From contig JBKQSL010000376.1 in assembly GCA_052143655.1 (NCBI GenBank), positions 1 to 33,119 on the forward strand: 33,119 bases of DNA, in the 5' to 3' direction. A program made the position numbers and the translations under genes. Below are positions 1 through 6,199 of this stretch, piece after piece. The notes beneath the pieces are model-generated. The model was not told the DNA's origin and searched no databases. It worked only from the letters and a program-made list of their open reading frames with translations. This DNA is from CAVSUR01 sp052143655. GTDB taxonomy: Bacteria; Actinomycetota; Actinomycetes; Streptosporangiales; Streptosporangiaceae. Within the stretch, counting starts at the first letter, position 1; every line of letters begins with the position of its first letter.

Positions 1-158
1 CCCGTCATCACAGCCGTCCAGCCCCGGCCGGACGGCCGGCGCCAGCATGCCCTCACGCAAGGCAAAAGCCCGCCTGCCCGGATAGCCTCGATTTGACAAC
101 TTAAGCCCTGGGGTGTCTGACCAGCGCCAGCGCGTCCTCGCCAGGGTCATGGCCGGCA
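1..158. other. intergenic, no gene recognised
   Basis: No supported coding region. An isolated TTGACA (93-98) resembles a -35 box but has no good -10 partner at 16-18 bases. By the att-remnant argument (see 834-877) this stretch should belong to the remains of an integrative element. Confidence 0.4.
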
Positions 159-427
159 TCACCGGTCAAGCGCCCGGTAGATCTCGTGCCGATGCCCGAC
201 CGCCGCGGTCGTGACCATGCGGGCGCTGTCGTTCACGGCGTAGATCACCCGGTAGTCGCCAGCGCGGACGCGCAGGTAGGGCCGGTGGCCCGTGAGGGGC
301 CGTACACCCGGCGGGCGGGGATCGGTGGCCAGGTCGTCGATGGTCCCGGCAACGGCCTTGCGGACGGGCGAGTCGAGCTGCCGCAGTACCCGGCGGGCGG
401 CCGGATGTCGATGGCGTAGGTGGCCAC
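159..427 (-). pseudogene. RelE/ParE-type toxin, frameshifted
   Basis: The minus strand from GTG 427 reads MATYAIDIRP and then loses the family frame. One frame over, the sequence continues as a typical RelE/ParE toxin: ARRVLRQLDSPVRKAV, then YLRVRAGDYRVIYAV, then GHRHEIYRALDR, with a TGA at 159-161. The span is 269 bases, one short of a whole number of codons, so a single lost base in the GC-rich run near 390-397 explains the break. Intact members of this family are mRNA interferases or gyrase poisons of about 85-90 residues, and the restored reading frame is 89. The gene follows the antitoxin by 10 bases, the usual antitoxin-first operon. The downstream frame has no start of its own, so toxin activity is probably lost. 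A sequencing error is the main alternative. Confidence 0.75.
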
Positions 428-437
428 GTCAGGCGCG

Positions 438-737
438 CTACAGGCCGAGTTCTGCCTTGACCTGCTCCCAGGGCACGGATTCGCCGGGCTCGTCCATCGC
501 GGCGTCGGCTTCTGCTGCGTCCTCCGCGTCCTCAGCGGCGCGGAGCGCGTCCACCACGGACTCGGGGACGATGGCAGCGACCCGTTTGCCGCCGATGGTC
601 GGGTGCGTGATGACGCCGCGGCGGGCGTTCTCTACGGCGTCCGCCACGGCCGGGCTGTCGGCTGGCAGGTCAAGCGCGGGCTCGCTGATGGCGTCGAGTC
701 TACGCCGGGGGGCTCGTACAGCAGTGAGGTACAGCAA
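438..737 (-). CDS. Phd/YefM-like antitoxin of the type II TA pair
   Basis: The C-terminal two thirds look like Phd/YefM antitoxins of actinomycetes: VENARRGVITH, then GGKRVAAIVPESVVDAL, an Ala/Glu/Asp-rich helix, and the ending PWEQVKAELGL. Such proteins bind their own promoter through the N-terminal half and neutralise the partner toxin with the C-terminal tail. The TAG stop lies 10 bases before the toxin GTG. The start is uncertain. The outer TTG at 737 gives 99 residues, but a good -10 hexamer (697-702) lies inside that extension. Seven bases after it the in-frame codon is ATC (687-689), not ATG; the next plausible start is GTG at 645-647. The start codon may therefore have been lost, in line with decay of the toxin. 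Confidence 0.6.
   Translation of the reverse strand: MLYLTAVRAPRRRLDAISEPALDLPADSPAVADAVENARRGVITHPTIGGKRVAAIVPESVVDALRAAEDAEDAAEADAAMDEPGESVPWEQVKAELGL
697..702 (-). promoter_or_regulatory. candidate -10 box of the TA operon
   Basis: On the minus strand these bases read TAGACT, a common actinobacterial -10. Seven bases downstream the antitoxin frame has ATC-AGC-GAG, exactly where a leaderless ATG would stand. No convincing -35 is present. Confidence 0.35.
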
Positions 738-833
738 CGGGCTCGCGTTTGGGCGAATCGGGGCGGACGCCAGTGGACCCGCACGGGCGCACTGAGCTGG
801 CCTGACGTAGCCGGATGCTGTTACCGCAGGTAA

Positions 834-877
834 TTCACACCGAGGAGGTCACTGGTTCGATCCCAGTATCGCCCACC
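834..877 (+). other. 3' half of a tRNA-Val(CAC) gene, likely att-site remnant
   Basis: Reading 5' to 3': anticodon loop TTCACAC (834-840, anticodon CAC), 3' strand of the anticodon stem CGAGG (841-845), variable loop AGGTC (846-850), a perfect T-arm ACTGG-TTCGATC-CCAGT (851-867), acceptor 3' strand ATCGCCC (868-874), discriminator A and CC. All element lengths are canonical. The 5' half is missing: the bases before 834 cannot pair with the anticodon stem and no D-arm or GGGCGAT acceptor strand is present. Tyrosine-recombinase elements of actinomycetes (pSAM2 type) recombine from the anticodon loop to the tRNA 3' end and leave such a fragment at the far junction. In that geometry the element lies to the left of 834 and native chromosome to the right. 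Confidence 0.75.
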
Positions 878-1069
878 CGGTTAGCGGCCCATTGCGATCT
901 TGCGACGGGCGCTTTCGGGTAGGCGCCGAATGCCGCTGGCCCCGGCTACCCGTCAGCTGGCCGCCGCGGCCGGTCGCGCAGGGCCGCGTGCTGACCATCG
1001 AGTGGAGACGGTGCTGGCGGCAGGCACGCTGGGGCCCGTAGCCGCTTCGCCTGGCAGGCGCCCGGGTCG
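878..1069. other. intergenic, no gene recognised
   Basis: GC-rich sequence between the tRNA remnant and the small minus-strand gene. I see no supported coding region, RNA or repeat. Confidence 0.4.
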
Positions 1070-1450
1070 CTAGGCCGGGGCCGGCTGGACAGCGGCGGCC
1101 GGGGCGGCCTGGCGACCGGCGCGCGCCGCCGGGCGGCCTAGACCGGCGGCAACCTGGCCCGGGCTAGCCGGAGCGGGATCGGCTGCGGCGGGCCGGGCCG
1201 GGGCCGGGCCCGCCGCGCCGGCATGCGCCGGGGCGGGACGCGCCGGGACGGCGCCGTCGGGCGCGGACCGGCTGGAGACCCAGCGCTCGGTGCACGACAG
1301 CACGTCGACGCAGTACCAGCGGATCGTGGCGCACGCACTGCCGCCGTCGGGCATCATCCGGTAGGCAGGCAGCCGGATGCCGCACATCCAGCACGTCTCG
1401 ATCGTCAGCTGCGCGCGGGCAGCGGACGAAGGCTCGTAATCAGCCATCAT
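1070..1450 (-). CDS. small Cys-containing protein of unknown function
   Basis: The protein has 126 residues if it starts at the ATG at 1448-1450, chosen because GGAG sits seven bases upstream; a second ATG follows at once (1445-1447). The open frame continues to 1582, but that extension looks non-coding. The first 60 residues are distinctive: a CWMCGIRLP segment, then a Cys in GGSACATIRWYC with two cysteines six apart, then LSCTERW. The spacing suggests a small metal-binding or disulfide-bonded fold, but no family is recognised with certainty. The last 65 or so residues are Ala/Pro/Arg-rich low complexity and probably disordered. There is no signal peptide or membrane segment. It could be partly spurious: GC-rich DNA gives long open frames, so only the Cys-rich part and the ribosome-binding site argue for a real gene. 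Confidence 0.5.
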   Translation of the reverse strand: MMADYEPSSAARAQLTIETCWMCGIRLPAYRMMPDGGSACATIRWYCVDVLSCTERWVSSRSAPDGAVPARPAPAHAGAAGPAPARPAAADPAPASPGQVAAGLGRPAARAGRQAAPAAAVQPAPA

Positions 1451-1791
1451 CAGCTCACTCCGGGAATCGATCGGCGATGCCCGGCAGCTGCTGGGTGACT
1501 GCGGCAGCCGGGCACTGCGGCTGGCCGACAACCGTGCCCGACAGTCTGCCACCAGGCCCGACAGGCCGTCTACCCTGCGCATTTCTCAGAATTTAACAAT
1601 GCTTCAGCGCGGACCAGGACCCGGCGGGGCGGGCCCGCGGCGCCACCGCGCGGCCCAGCGCTCGGTGCAGGCCCGTGAGTCCAGGCAGGCTGCCCGGCCT
1701 GCGAGCGGACCAGCTGCTCGCAGGCCTGAGTCAGCGGCGTGCCGGGCCGCCAGCCGGCCAGCGTTCCGGCAGGCGGCGGAGGCTGGCAAGG
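1451..1791. other. intergenic, no gene recognised
   Basis: This 341-base gap lies between the two minus-strand genes. Open frames here are long only because of GC content and show no recognisable protein. A short AT-richer patch (1582-1602) could hold the promoter of the gene ending at 1070, but no box pair is convincing. Confidence 0.35.
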
Positions 1792-2118
1792 TCAGCCGCC
1801 AGGACGCTCGGCGGCCTGTCGCAGCCGGCCGACCTCGGCCTGGAGCTGCCGCGTCTCCGCCTGCAGCGCGAGCACCCGGCGGATGCCGGCCATGTTCAGC
1901 CCATCGCCGGTGAGCGCGCAGATCTCCTGCAGCCGCAGGATGTCGCGGCGGCTGTAACGGCGCGTCCCGCCCGCGCTGCGGGCCGGCTCCAGCAGGCCCT
2001 CGCGTTCGTAGATCCGCAGCGTCTGCGGGTGCAGGCCGGCCAGCTCGGCCGCCACCGAGATGCTGAACAGGCCGTGATCCAGGCCGGGCCAGTCGGCATT
2101 CACCATGACCGGCTCCAT
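1792..2118 (-). CDS. HspR-like MerR-family regulator
   Basis: A 108-residue DNA-binding regulator. Residues about 17-85 carry the MerR helix-turn-helix and wing: FSISVAAELAGLHPQTLRIY, then EREGLLEP and GGTRRYSRRDI. They resemble HspR, the repressor of the dnaK operon in actinomycetes. A coiled dimerisation helix (LQAETRQLQAEVGRLRQ) ends the protein. There is no effector domain beyond the helix. ATG 2118 was chosen because GGAG stands eight bases upstream; an in-frame ATG at 2106 is the alternative. HspR is normally the last gene of dnaK-grpE-dnaJ-hspR and about 140-150 residues long. This copy is shorter and stands alone with no chaperone gene in the window, so its target is unknown. It is divergent from the L,D-transpeptidase gene, which could be one target. 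Family assignment is firm; the HspR subtype is an inference. Confidence 0.8.
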   Translation of the reverse strand: MEPVMVNADWPGLDHGLFSISVAAELAGLHPQTLRIYEREGLLEPARSAGGTRRYSRRDILRLQEICALTGDGLNMAGIRRVLALQAETRQLQAEVGRLRQAAERPGG

Positions 2119-2127
2119 TGGCCGTGC

Positions 2128-2167
2128 TCCGGCTGGTTGTCATCCGGCTGGTTGTCATCCGGCTGGG
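2128..2167. repeat. 15-bp direct tandem repeat, 2.7 copies
   Basis: The unit TCCGGCTGGTTGTCA occurs at 2128-2142 and 2143-2157, followed by a partial third copy (2158-2167). It lies in the leader of the MerR-type gene, just upstream of its ribosome-binding site. Confidence 0.8.
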
Positions 2168-2270
2168 CCATGGCGTCACCCTCCTGCGCATCAGGTCCTG
2201 CGCATCAGTCCGGGCGGCGCCGCCGACTCGGCGCCCGGCTGGCCCGGCTTAGTTCCCTCCAGAATGAGCG

Positions 2271-2299
2271 AGCATAATTTCTGAGTCAAGTCTTGTCAG
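2271..2299 (-). promoter_or_regulatory. candidate promoter of the MerR-type gene with a palindromic core
   Basis: On the minus strand CTGACA (2294-2299) and TATGCT (2271-2276) are separated by exactly 17 bases, a good vegetative promoter. The spacer begins within a small palindrome, CAAG-A-CTTG (2287-2295), which overlaps the -35. MerR-family proteins bind palindromes placed in promoter spacers, so autoregulation is plausible. The classical HspR site (CTTGAGT-N7-ACTCAAG) is not present. The transcript would have a leader of about 145 bases. Confidence 0.45.
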
Positions 2300-2491
2300 A
2301 TAATCACCTGACCAGTGATCCATATCTGCACTGCCTCCGCCGGGGCTCTCCTCTTTGAGCGGCCCAAATGCGGACGTACGCCCCGTCCGGTGTCCCGCAT
2401 TCGGCCTGCCTCGCCGGGTCGTTACCGATCATTTACCTACTGTCCCGTTGCGACTCGTCCGAGTCGGGTACGCACAGTGACGCTTAGTAAC

Positions 2492-2497
2492 TATGAT
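2492..2497 (+). promoter_or_regulatory. possible -10 box of the first L,D-transpeptidase gene
   Basis: TATGAT is a strong -10 hexamer 60 bases upstream of the chosen GTG start. The sequence 17 bases before it (TACGCA) is a weak -35. No other good candidate was seen between the divergent genes. Confidence 0.3.
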
Positions 2498-2557
2498 GGC
2501 GCGCACGGTCACGGGAAGTTATGGGGGCGGTGGCCGTGTCACAGACGGGGGAGCAGC

Positions 2558-3832
2558 GTGTTCGGTAGGAGACGGCCCGCCCGGCGGCACGCGGCTGGGG
2601 GGCCGCAGCAGCAGCCGGAAGAGGAGGCGACGCAGGCAGGGCAGGACCAGGAGGTCCAGCCGCGCCGGTCGAAGGCGCCGGTCATCGCGCTGGCTGCGGG
2701 GGCAGCCGCGGTGGTCGTGGCGGCGGTCGCGTATTTCGGACTGACCCACTCGGGGGCGGGCCAGTCCGCTGCGCAGATGGCCGACCGAGCGCACGTCGCG
2801 TCGCCTCTGGCGGTCCGCTCCGTGCTGCCGGGCGACGGCAGCACGCACGCCAACGGCGGCGAGCCGGTCGAGATCAAGTTCTCGGTCCCGCTCGCCGCCG
2901 GCTCCCCAACACCGGTGCTGACCCCCGCCGTCCGCGGCCGGTGGAGCATCGCCGGCAGCTCGATGGTGTTCACCCCGGCCCGGCCGTTCGGCCCGCGAAC
3001 CCGGGTGACGGTCCGTATCCCGGGCGGCCGCAGCGGCGTCCGGTCAGCGACCGGGCGGCTGCTCTCCGCACCGGTGACCGTGCGGTTCCGCACCGGCCAG
3101 TACGCCAGCCTGCGGCTGGCCCAGGTGCTCGCCCAGCTCGGCTACCTGCCGCTGCACTGGTCGCCAGGAATGGCCCGGGGCGCCTCGGCCGCCCTGACCG
3201 TGGTGCCGGGCGGGTCGGCCGCCGCGAGCTCCCTGGCCGGGCAGGCGGCCATGGCCTACGACCCGCCCGCCGGGCAGTTCAGCTGGAACCCGGGCTACCC
3301 GTACGCGCTGCACCGCCAGTGGCGGGCAGGCCAGCCGAACCTCATCATCAAGGGCGCGGTCATGGCCTTCCAGTCCCAGCACGGCATGCCGGTCAACGGC
3401 AAGACGTCGCCGGCCTTCTGGCGGGCGCTGTTCAAGGCCGCGGCCGCCGGCCAGGGCAACGCGCACGGCTACACCTACGCGCTGGCCCGGCAGGCCGCCC
3501 CCGAGACGCTCACGATCTGGCACAACGGCCACGTCGTGCTGCACACCCTGGCCAACACCGGGATCCCGGTGTCGCCGACCGCCAACGGCACGTTCCCGGT
3601 CTACCTGAGGTACCGCTTCCAGATCATGCGGGGCGTCAACCCGGACGGCTCCGCCTACGCCGACCCGGTGTCGTTCGTGTCGTACTTCAACGGCGGGGAC
3701 GCGGTGCATTACTTCCCCCGCGCCTCGTACGGCTTCCAGCAGAGCCTGGGCTGCGTCGAGCTGCCCTACGGCGCGGCCGAGCAGGCCTACCCGTACCTGA
3801 CCTACGGCAGCCTGGTGACCGTTACCGGCTGA
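2558..3832 (+). CDS. L,D-transpeptidase (YkuD) with Ig-like domain, copy 1
   Basis: A membrane-anchored cell-wall cross-linking enzyme of 424 residues. L,D-transpeptidases form 3-3 links between peptidoglycan stems or attach proteins to them, outside the membrane. Layout: basic cytoplasmic tail, one membrane segment (about 41-62), Ig-like domain (about 86-178), peptidoglycan-binding-like helices (about 185-305), YkuD domain (about 325-424). The nucleophile is Cys399 in QSLGCVELP, with His384 in HYFPR upstream. The usual motif is SHGCxR; here Leu and Glu replace the His and Arg. GTG 2558 was chosen because GGGGGAG lies four bases upstream and the protein then begins VFGRRR, parallel to LFGSGG in the next gene. 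The open frame extends to 2315, but that part lacks a ribosome-binding site. It is a tandem paralogue of the next gene. No lipobox is seen. Confidence 0.88.
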   Translation: MFGRRRPARRHAAGGPQQQPEEEATQAGQDQEVQPRRSKAPVIALAAGAAAVVVAAVAYFGLTHSGAGQSAAQMADRAHVASPLAVRSVLPGDGSTHANGGEPVEIKFSVPLAAGSPTPVLTPAVRGRWSIAGSSMVFTPARPFGPRTRVTVRIPGGRSGVRSATGRLLSAPVTVRFRTGQYASLRLAQVLAQLGYLPLHWSPGMARGASAALTVVPGGSAAASSLAGQAAMAYDPPAGQFSWNPGYPYALHRQWRAGQPNLIIKGAVMAFQSQHGMPVNGKTSPAFWRALFKAAAAGQGNAHGYTYALARQAAPETLTIWHNGHVVLHTLANTGIPVSPTANGTFPVYLRYRFQIMRGVNPDGSAYADPVSFVSYFNGGDAVHYFPRASYGFQQSLGCVELPYGAAEQAYPYLTYGSLVTVTG

Positions 3833-3838
3833 CCGTCC

Positions 3839-3865
3839 GGCGCGCGTCTCGGGGGAGCGCGCGCC
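3839..3865 (+). terminator. GC-rich hairpin after the first L,D-transpeptidase gene
   Basis: GGCGCGCG (3839-3846) pairs with CGCGCGCC (3858-3865). A bulged T and an inner CTC/GAG stem close a GGGG loop. It begins seven bases after the stop codon. There is no T tract, as is common in actinomycete terminators. Confidence 0.6.
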
Positions 3866-4070
3866 CGCTCCGGCTGCCTGCCCGGCGCCGTCCGCCGCAG
3901 CGTCCCCGCCGGGCGCGCCATGTCCGGCCGTCTCGCGGGCCGGTTTTCAGCAGCCACAGGACGATATTCATGAACGTGTCATGAAGCCAGCCGACTGTCA
4001 CGAAATTGTGCCCGTTTCTCGGCAAAGTCTTGACATCGCTGTCACGTTCAACCTTCGCCCGCCGACTACA

Positions 4071-4099
4071 GTCACAGATAACGAACGTCGGGGTATACA
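4071..4099 (+). promoter_or_regulatory. candidate promoter of the second L,D-transpeptidase gene
   Basis: GTCACA (4071-4076) and TATACA (4094-4099) are 17 bases apart, which would start transcription near 4106 and leave a leader of about 50 bases. The 327-base gap before the gene also contains GTCACG at 3997-4002 and 4041-4046 and a lone TTGACA at 4030-4035. GTCAC-type repeats resemble binding sites of MtrA, a cell-wall response regulator, but their spacing (44 and 30 bases) is irregular, so this is only a suggestion. The rest of the gap (3866-3990) shows nothing clear. Confidence 0.4.
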
Positions 4100-4159
4100 T
4101 CAGGCACGGTGAGCGCGGCGGCGCCACCCGAACCATGCCACAGGGCGAAGGAGCTGTCG

Positions 4160-5332
4160 TTGTTCGGATCGGGAGGGCGCCGCAGCCGGATTGTCGTGCT
4201 GGGCGCGATCATCGCCTGCCTGCTGGCAGCTGGCACCGCCATCGTCTTGACCCAGAGCACCGCGCAGGCCACCGGAGCCGGGCACCCGGGTGGCCGCACC
4301 CAGTCCGCGTCCGTCGCCCGGTCGCAGTCCGGCCCGCTGCGGGTGCTCGTGGTTACCCCGGCCGCGCACGCCGCCAGCGTGAACGGCGCCGCTGACATCA
4401 AGGTCACCTTCTCCGCCCGGCTGGCCGCCGGCTCGCCCATGCCGGCGCTGCAGCCGGCCATCGCCGGGACGTGGCAGCGGTCCGGCACCGCCGCCGAGTT
4501 CACGCCGGCCCGCGGCTTCGGTCCCGGCGTGCGGGTGCAGGTGCGGATACCCGGCGGCCCGGCCGGGGTCCAGTCGGCCAGCGGCGGCCACCTGGCCGCG
4601 TCGGACACCGTCAGGTTCCGCACCGGCCGGTACTCATCCGTACGGCTGGCCCAGGTGCTGGCCCAGCTCGGCTACCTGCCGCTGACCTGGACCGCCGCGT
4701 CCGGCACTACCACGCCGGCCACCGCGGCAGCGCAGCGCAGCGCGGCGTTCGCCGCGCCGGCGGGCGCATTCTCCTGGAAGCCCGGCTACCCCGCCCGGCT
4801 GCACCGCCTGTGGCGGGGCGGCCGGCCCGGCAGCCTGGTCATCGACGGCGCGGTCCGGGCGTTCGAGGCTGAGCACGGCATGACCATGGACGGCGTGGCC
4901 GGCCCGGCGGTGTGGCGCGCCCTGCTGGCCGCGGCCGTCAAGGGCCAGGCCAACACGCACGGCTACACCTACGCGGTGGCCAGCCAGAAGGCGTCCCCGG
5001 AGACCCTGACGATCTGGCACAACGGGCACGTCGTGTTCCGGAACGAGGCCAACACCGGCATCCCGGCGTCGCCGACCGATGTCGGCACGTTCCCGGTCTA
5101 CCTGCGCTACCAGTTCCAGATCATGCGCGGCACCAACCCGGACGGCAGCAAGTACGCCGACCCGGTGTCCTGGGTGTCGTACTTCAGCGCCGGCGACGCG
5201 GTGCATTACTTCCCGCGCTACTCCTACGGCTCGCAGCAGAGCCTGGGCTGCGTGGAGCTGCCCTACGGCCCGGCGAAGAAGGCCTGGCCGTACCTGACCT
5301 ACGGCAGCCTGGTCACCGTCACCCCGCTGTAG
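4160..5332 (+). CDS. L,D-transpeptidase (YkuD) with Ig-like domain, copy 2
   Basis: Tandem paralogue of the preceding gene with 390 residues and the same layout: short basic N-terminus, one membrane segment (about 12-32, RIVVLGAIIACLLAAG), Ig-like domain, peptidoglycan-binding-like region and a C-terminal YkuD domain. Catalytic Cys364 lies in QSLGCVELP, with His349 in HYFPR. The same Leu and Glu replace the usual motif residues. The YkuD halves share long identical runs (TYGSLVTVT, GTFPVYLRY, FQIMRG), while the N-termini and linkers differ, as expected for an old duplication. The start is TTG 4160, with AAGGAG six bases upstream; a GTG at 4109 keeps the frame but has no ribosome-binding site and nearly coincides with the predicted transcription start. 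The gene has its own promoter region, so the two copies may be expressed under different conditions. Confidence 0.87.
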   Translation: MFGSGGRRSRIVVLGAIIACLLAAGTAIVLTQSTAQATGAGHPGGRTQSASVARSQSGPLRVLVVTPAAHAASVNGAADIKVTFSARLAAGSPMPALQPAIAGTWQRSGTAAEFTPARGFGPGVRVQVRIPGGPAGVQSASGGHLAASDTVRFRTGRYSSVRLAQVLAQLGYLPLTWTAASGTTTPATAAAQRSAAFAAPAGAFSWKPGYPARLHRLWRGGRPGSLVIDGAVRAFEAEHGMTMDGVAGPAVWRALLAAAVKGQANTHGYTYAVASQKASPETLTIWHNGHVVFRNEANTGIPASPTDVGTFPVYLRYQFQIMRGTNPDGSKYADPVSWVSYFSAGDAVHYFPRYSYGSQQSLGCVELPYGPAKKAWPYLTYGSLVTVTPL

Positions 5333-5392
5333 CGGCGCGAGCCCGGCGGCGGCCCGCCTGGCGGCGCGACCCGGCGGCGCGGGCGCGGCGAG

Positions 5393-5398
5393 TAGGGT
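5393..5398 (+). promoter_or_regulatory. -10 box of a probable leaderless transcript
   Basis: TAGGGT ends six bases before the ATG of the pentapeptide-repeat gene, and no Shine-Dalgarno sequence is present. This spacing puts the transcription start at or next to the ATG. Confidence 0.5.
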
Positions 5399-5404
5399 CG
5401 GCGG

Positions 5405-6055
5405 ATGAGCCAGCCACCGCAGCTTGCGGACCTGCCCTGGGCCGCCGCGCTGAGCCGCTGCGAGGACGTCCCGGAAGCGGACGGGGAGTACGACGCGGCC
5501 CAGTTCGAGCACGGCGCCTGGGCCGAGCCGGACGCGCGCGGCGCGGTGTTCACCGAGTGCGCGTTCTGCGCGGTATCGGTTCAGGGCGGCCGGCTGCGCG
5601 GCGCCCGGTTCAACGGCGCATGGCTGCGCGACCTGCAGCTGGCCGGCACCGACCTGGCCCGCACCAGCTGGCAGGAGGCCACCCTCATCGGCAGCGTGGC
5701 CGCCGGTGTGGAGGCGTTCGGCTCAGTGCTGCGCCAGGTCGGCTTCTACGGCTGCAAGCTGGACACGGTCAACTTCCGCGATGCCGCCCTCACCGACGTC
5801 CGGTTCGAGAACTGCCTGCTGCGCAACGTGCACTTCGGCGAGGCCCGGCTGACCCGGACCGTGTTCAGCCAGTGCAAGCTCACCATGGTCGACTTCACCA
5901 AGGCCGTCCTGGACCAGGCTGACCTGCGCACCTGCGAGCTGGACATCATCGCCGGGCCGCAGTCGCTGCGCGGCGCGATCATCACGCCGGGCCAGCTCAC
6001 CGCCATCGCCCCGGCCCTGGCGCAGAGCCTGGGCATCATCGTCGCCGAAAGCTAG
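5405..6055 (+). CDS. pentapeptide-repeat protein
   Basis: A soluble protein of 216 residues. From about residue 43 to 190 it shows the A(D/N)LXX-like five-residue periodicity of pentapeptide repeats: LRGARFNGAWLRDLQLAGTD, then LDTVNFRDAALTDVRFENC, then LRNVHFGEARLTRTVFSQC. This folds as a right-handed quadrilateral beta-helix. The central residues are often Phe or Leu, and several turns carry Cys (ENC, SQC, RTC), seemingly stacked. There is no signal peptide or membrane segment. Some family members (Qnr, MfpA) mimic DNA and protect gyrase, but most have no known role, so no function is assigned. The C-terminal segment after residue 190 (ITPGQLTAIAPALAQSLGI) is a predicted helix cap seen in several such proteins. 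The ATG was chosen for its position right after a -10 box (leaderless). Confidence 0.85.
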   Translation: MSQPPQLADLPWAAALSRCEDVPEADGEYDAAQFEHGAWAEPDARGAVFTECAFCAVSVQGGRLRGARFNGAWLRDLQLAGTDLARTSWQEATLIGSVAAGVEAFGSVLRQVGFYGCKLDTVNFRDAALTDVRFENCLLRNVHFGEARLTRTVFSQCKLTMVDFTKAVLDQADLRTCELDIIAGPQSLRGAIITPGQLTAIAPALAQSLGIIVAES

Positions 6056-6068
6056 CCCGCGCCCGGCT

Positions 6069-6102
6069 GGGGACAGGCCCGGCCCGGGGGACAGGCCCGG
6101 CC
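6069..6102. repeat. 16-bp direct repeat upstream of thrS
   Basis: GGGGACAGGCCCGGCC occurs at 6069-6084 and again at 6087-6102, a period of 18. Each copy contains GGCC-rich arms, so alternative hairpins are possible. It may terminate the pentapeptide gene or simply be a local duplication. Confidence 0.7.
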
Positions 6103-6199
6103 GCGCGCCGCATACTCCCGCGCGGGCGGCCTGCCGCCCCGATAGCATCGAGACACCGGACGACCGTCCCGTCATTCGCGCCTTCCCAGGGAGCCAGCC

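Noticed and set aside
1604..2191. 195-residue minus-strand frame overlapping the MerR-type gene
   Set aside because: Different frame from the recognisable helix-turn-helix protein and built partly on the tandem repeat.
2281..2297. HspR operator (HAIR)
   Set aside because: One half-site is close to the consensus but orientation and spacing are wrong.
2315..2557. N-terminal extension of the first L,D-transpeptidase
   Set aside because: No ribosome-binding site, includes the candidate promoter, and the downstream GTG has a strong site and matches the paralogue's start.
6056..6199. T-box riboswitch before thrS
   Set aside because: No specifier-loop or T-box sequence was found; the leader is too short and GC-rich.
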